Shown here piece after piece: positions 63,537 through 64,000 of a stretch of 64,000 bases of DNA. Positions within the stretch are counted from its first letter, which is position 1. Each line of letters begins with the position of its first letter. The translations under genes and the position numbers were made by a program. Origin of the DNA: Pseudomonas cavernicola (lineage in GTDB: Bacteria > Pseudomonadota > Gammaproteobacteria > Pseudomonadales > Pseudomonadaceae); NCBI RefSeq assembly GCF_003596405.1, contig NZ_QYUR01000003.1:186001-250000 (forward strand), given 5' to 3'. Under the pieces are notes generated by a model. The model was not told where the DNA came from. It ran no database searches and saw only the letters and a list, made by a program, of their open reading frames with translations.

Positions 63537-64000
63537 TTACCCCTGGCTGCTGGTTTTGCTGCCGCTGGCGCTACTCGGTTATCGCTATCTGAACGAATAC
63601 CGCGAGGCCCGCAGTGCTGTGCGTGTGCCCTTCTTCACCGCCATGAGCCGCGCGATAGGTCAGACGCCGAGCCAGTCCGGCGCACGCGGCAGCAACTGGC
63701 AACTGTTGCTCAACCTGCTGGTTTGGGCGTTGCTGGTTGTGGCAGTCGCACGCCCAGTCTGGGTCGAAAAACCCATCGAACAAACCCAGCCGGTGCGCGA
63801 CCTGATGCTGGCCATCGACATCTCACAGTCGATGGAGGCCACCGACTACACCAATGCCAATGGCCAGCGGGTGGATCGCCTGACTGCGGTGAAACAGGTG
63901 GTGCAGGGCTTTATCGACAAACGTAAGGATGATCGCCTCGGCCTGATCGTGTTCGGTACAGGGGCCTATCCGCAGGCGCCGCTGACGCTCGACCATGCCA
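63523..64000 (+). CDS. VWA-domain protein, BatA-like (3' end outside window)
   Basis: The visible 159 residues show two N-terminal hydrophobic helices (YPWLLVLLPLALLGYRYL and QLLLNLLVWALLVVAVARPV) and the start of a von Willebrand A domain with LMLAIDISQSMEATDYTNAN, carrying the DxSxS metal-site motif. This is the BatA arrangement. The gene continues past 64000 and is likely followed by BatB/BatD-type genes. Confidence 0.92.
   Translation, partial: MWQLDYPWLLVLLPLALLGYRYLNEYREARSAVRVPFFTAMSRAIGQTPSQSGARGSNWQLLLNLLVWALLVVAVARPVWVEKPIEQTQPVRDLMLAIDISQSMEATDYTNANGQRVDRLTAVKQVVQGFIDKRKDDRLGLIVFGTGAYPQAPLTLDHA

Overview
The window looks like chromosomal DNA of a Pseudomonas or a close relative. 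The GC content is high, and there is an MvaT-family nucleoid protein, a NodT/HlyD/DUF2955 efflux set, a DUF3300/DUF2950 pair and several REP-like palindromes of the kind common in that genus. This placement is inference from gene content; no rRNA or tRNA gene was seen.

Left part (1-16.8 kb). An MFS permease cut by the window edge is followed by a CHAD protein and a LMW-phosphatase/ArsC-like protein. Next comes an overlapping pair: a pyruvate-phosphate-dikinase-like protein without its C-terminal PEP barrel, and a large DUF47/PhoU-like protein. An Mth938-like protein, a GFA-family protein and the DUF3300/DUF2950 exported pair follow. After a short IS5-type transposase remnant lies a compact operon: AI-2E-type permease, outer-membrane factor, membrane-fusion protein, DUF2955 permease and a small K+-channel-like protein.

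Accessory stretch (16.8-25.9 kb). This part is gene-poor. It holds a long-inverted-repeat MITE, an MvaT paralogue, a CMD protein, a SixA-like phosphatase, small unknown ORFs, a frameshifted gene and three of the four copies of a ~40-bp palindrome. A HAD phosphatase, an MFS permease, a small exported protein and an HTH protein follow.

Catabolic region (25.9-35 kb). A GntR regulator and a hydantoin-racemase-like gene diverge from a spermidine/putrescine-type ABC transporter, two amidohydrolases (the second without the usual HxH metal motif) and a flavin reductase. The set is consistent with uptake and ring-opening of a nitrogenous compound; the substrate is unknown.

Fe-S region (35-44.7 kb). 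A minus-strand operon sufB-C-D-S-U, a three-part SufT-like fusion and a DUF255 thioredoxin-fold protein, with a Rieske ferredoxin gene upstream and a divergent SufR-type regulator. Two palindromes sharing an ACTTT-N2-AAAG core are candidate SufR operators. A 91-bp MITE sits between sufB and sufC.

Amine region (45-54.7 kb). A glutamine-synthetase-like ligase, aldehyde dehydrogenase, iron-type alcohol dehydrogenase and APC permease suggest a gamma-glutamylated amine or amino-alcohol pathway. The permease gene ends at a terminator directly followed by a 680-bp group II intron without a reverse-transcriptase gene (IIC features). A beta-propeller gene with a captured RTX-like start follows. Then come a second, 202-bp copy of the permease 3' end joined to a truncated CMD gene, and a YbhB-type protein.

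Right part (54.8-64 kb). Five tandem copies of a 179-bp unit rich in REP-type palindromes are followed by a BNR-repeat/MoaD-like pair. Then come three outer-membrane-type proteins (one with a MoxR-like N-terminus) and the start of a MoxR-DUF58-DUF4381-VWA (Bat-type) operon that runs off the window.
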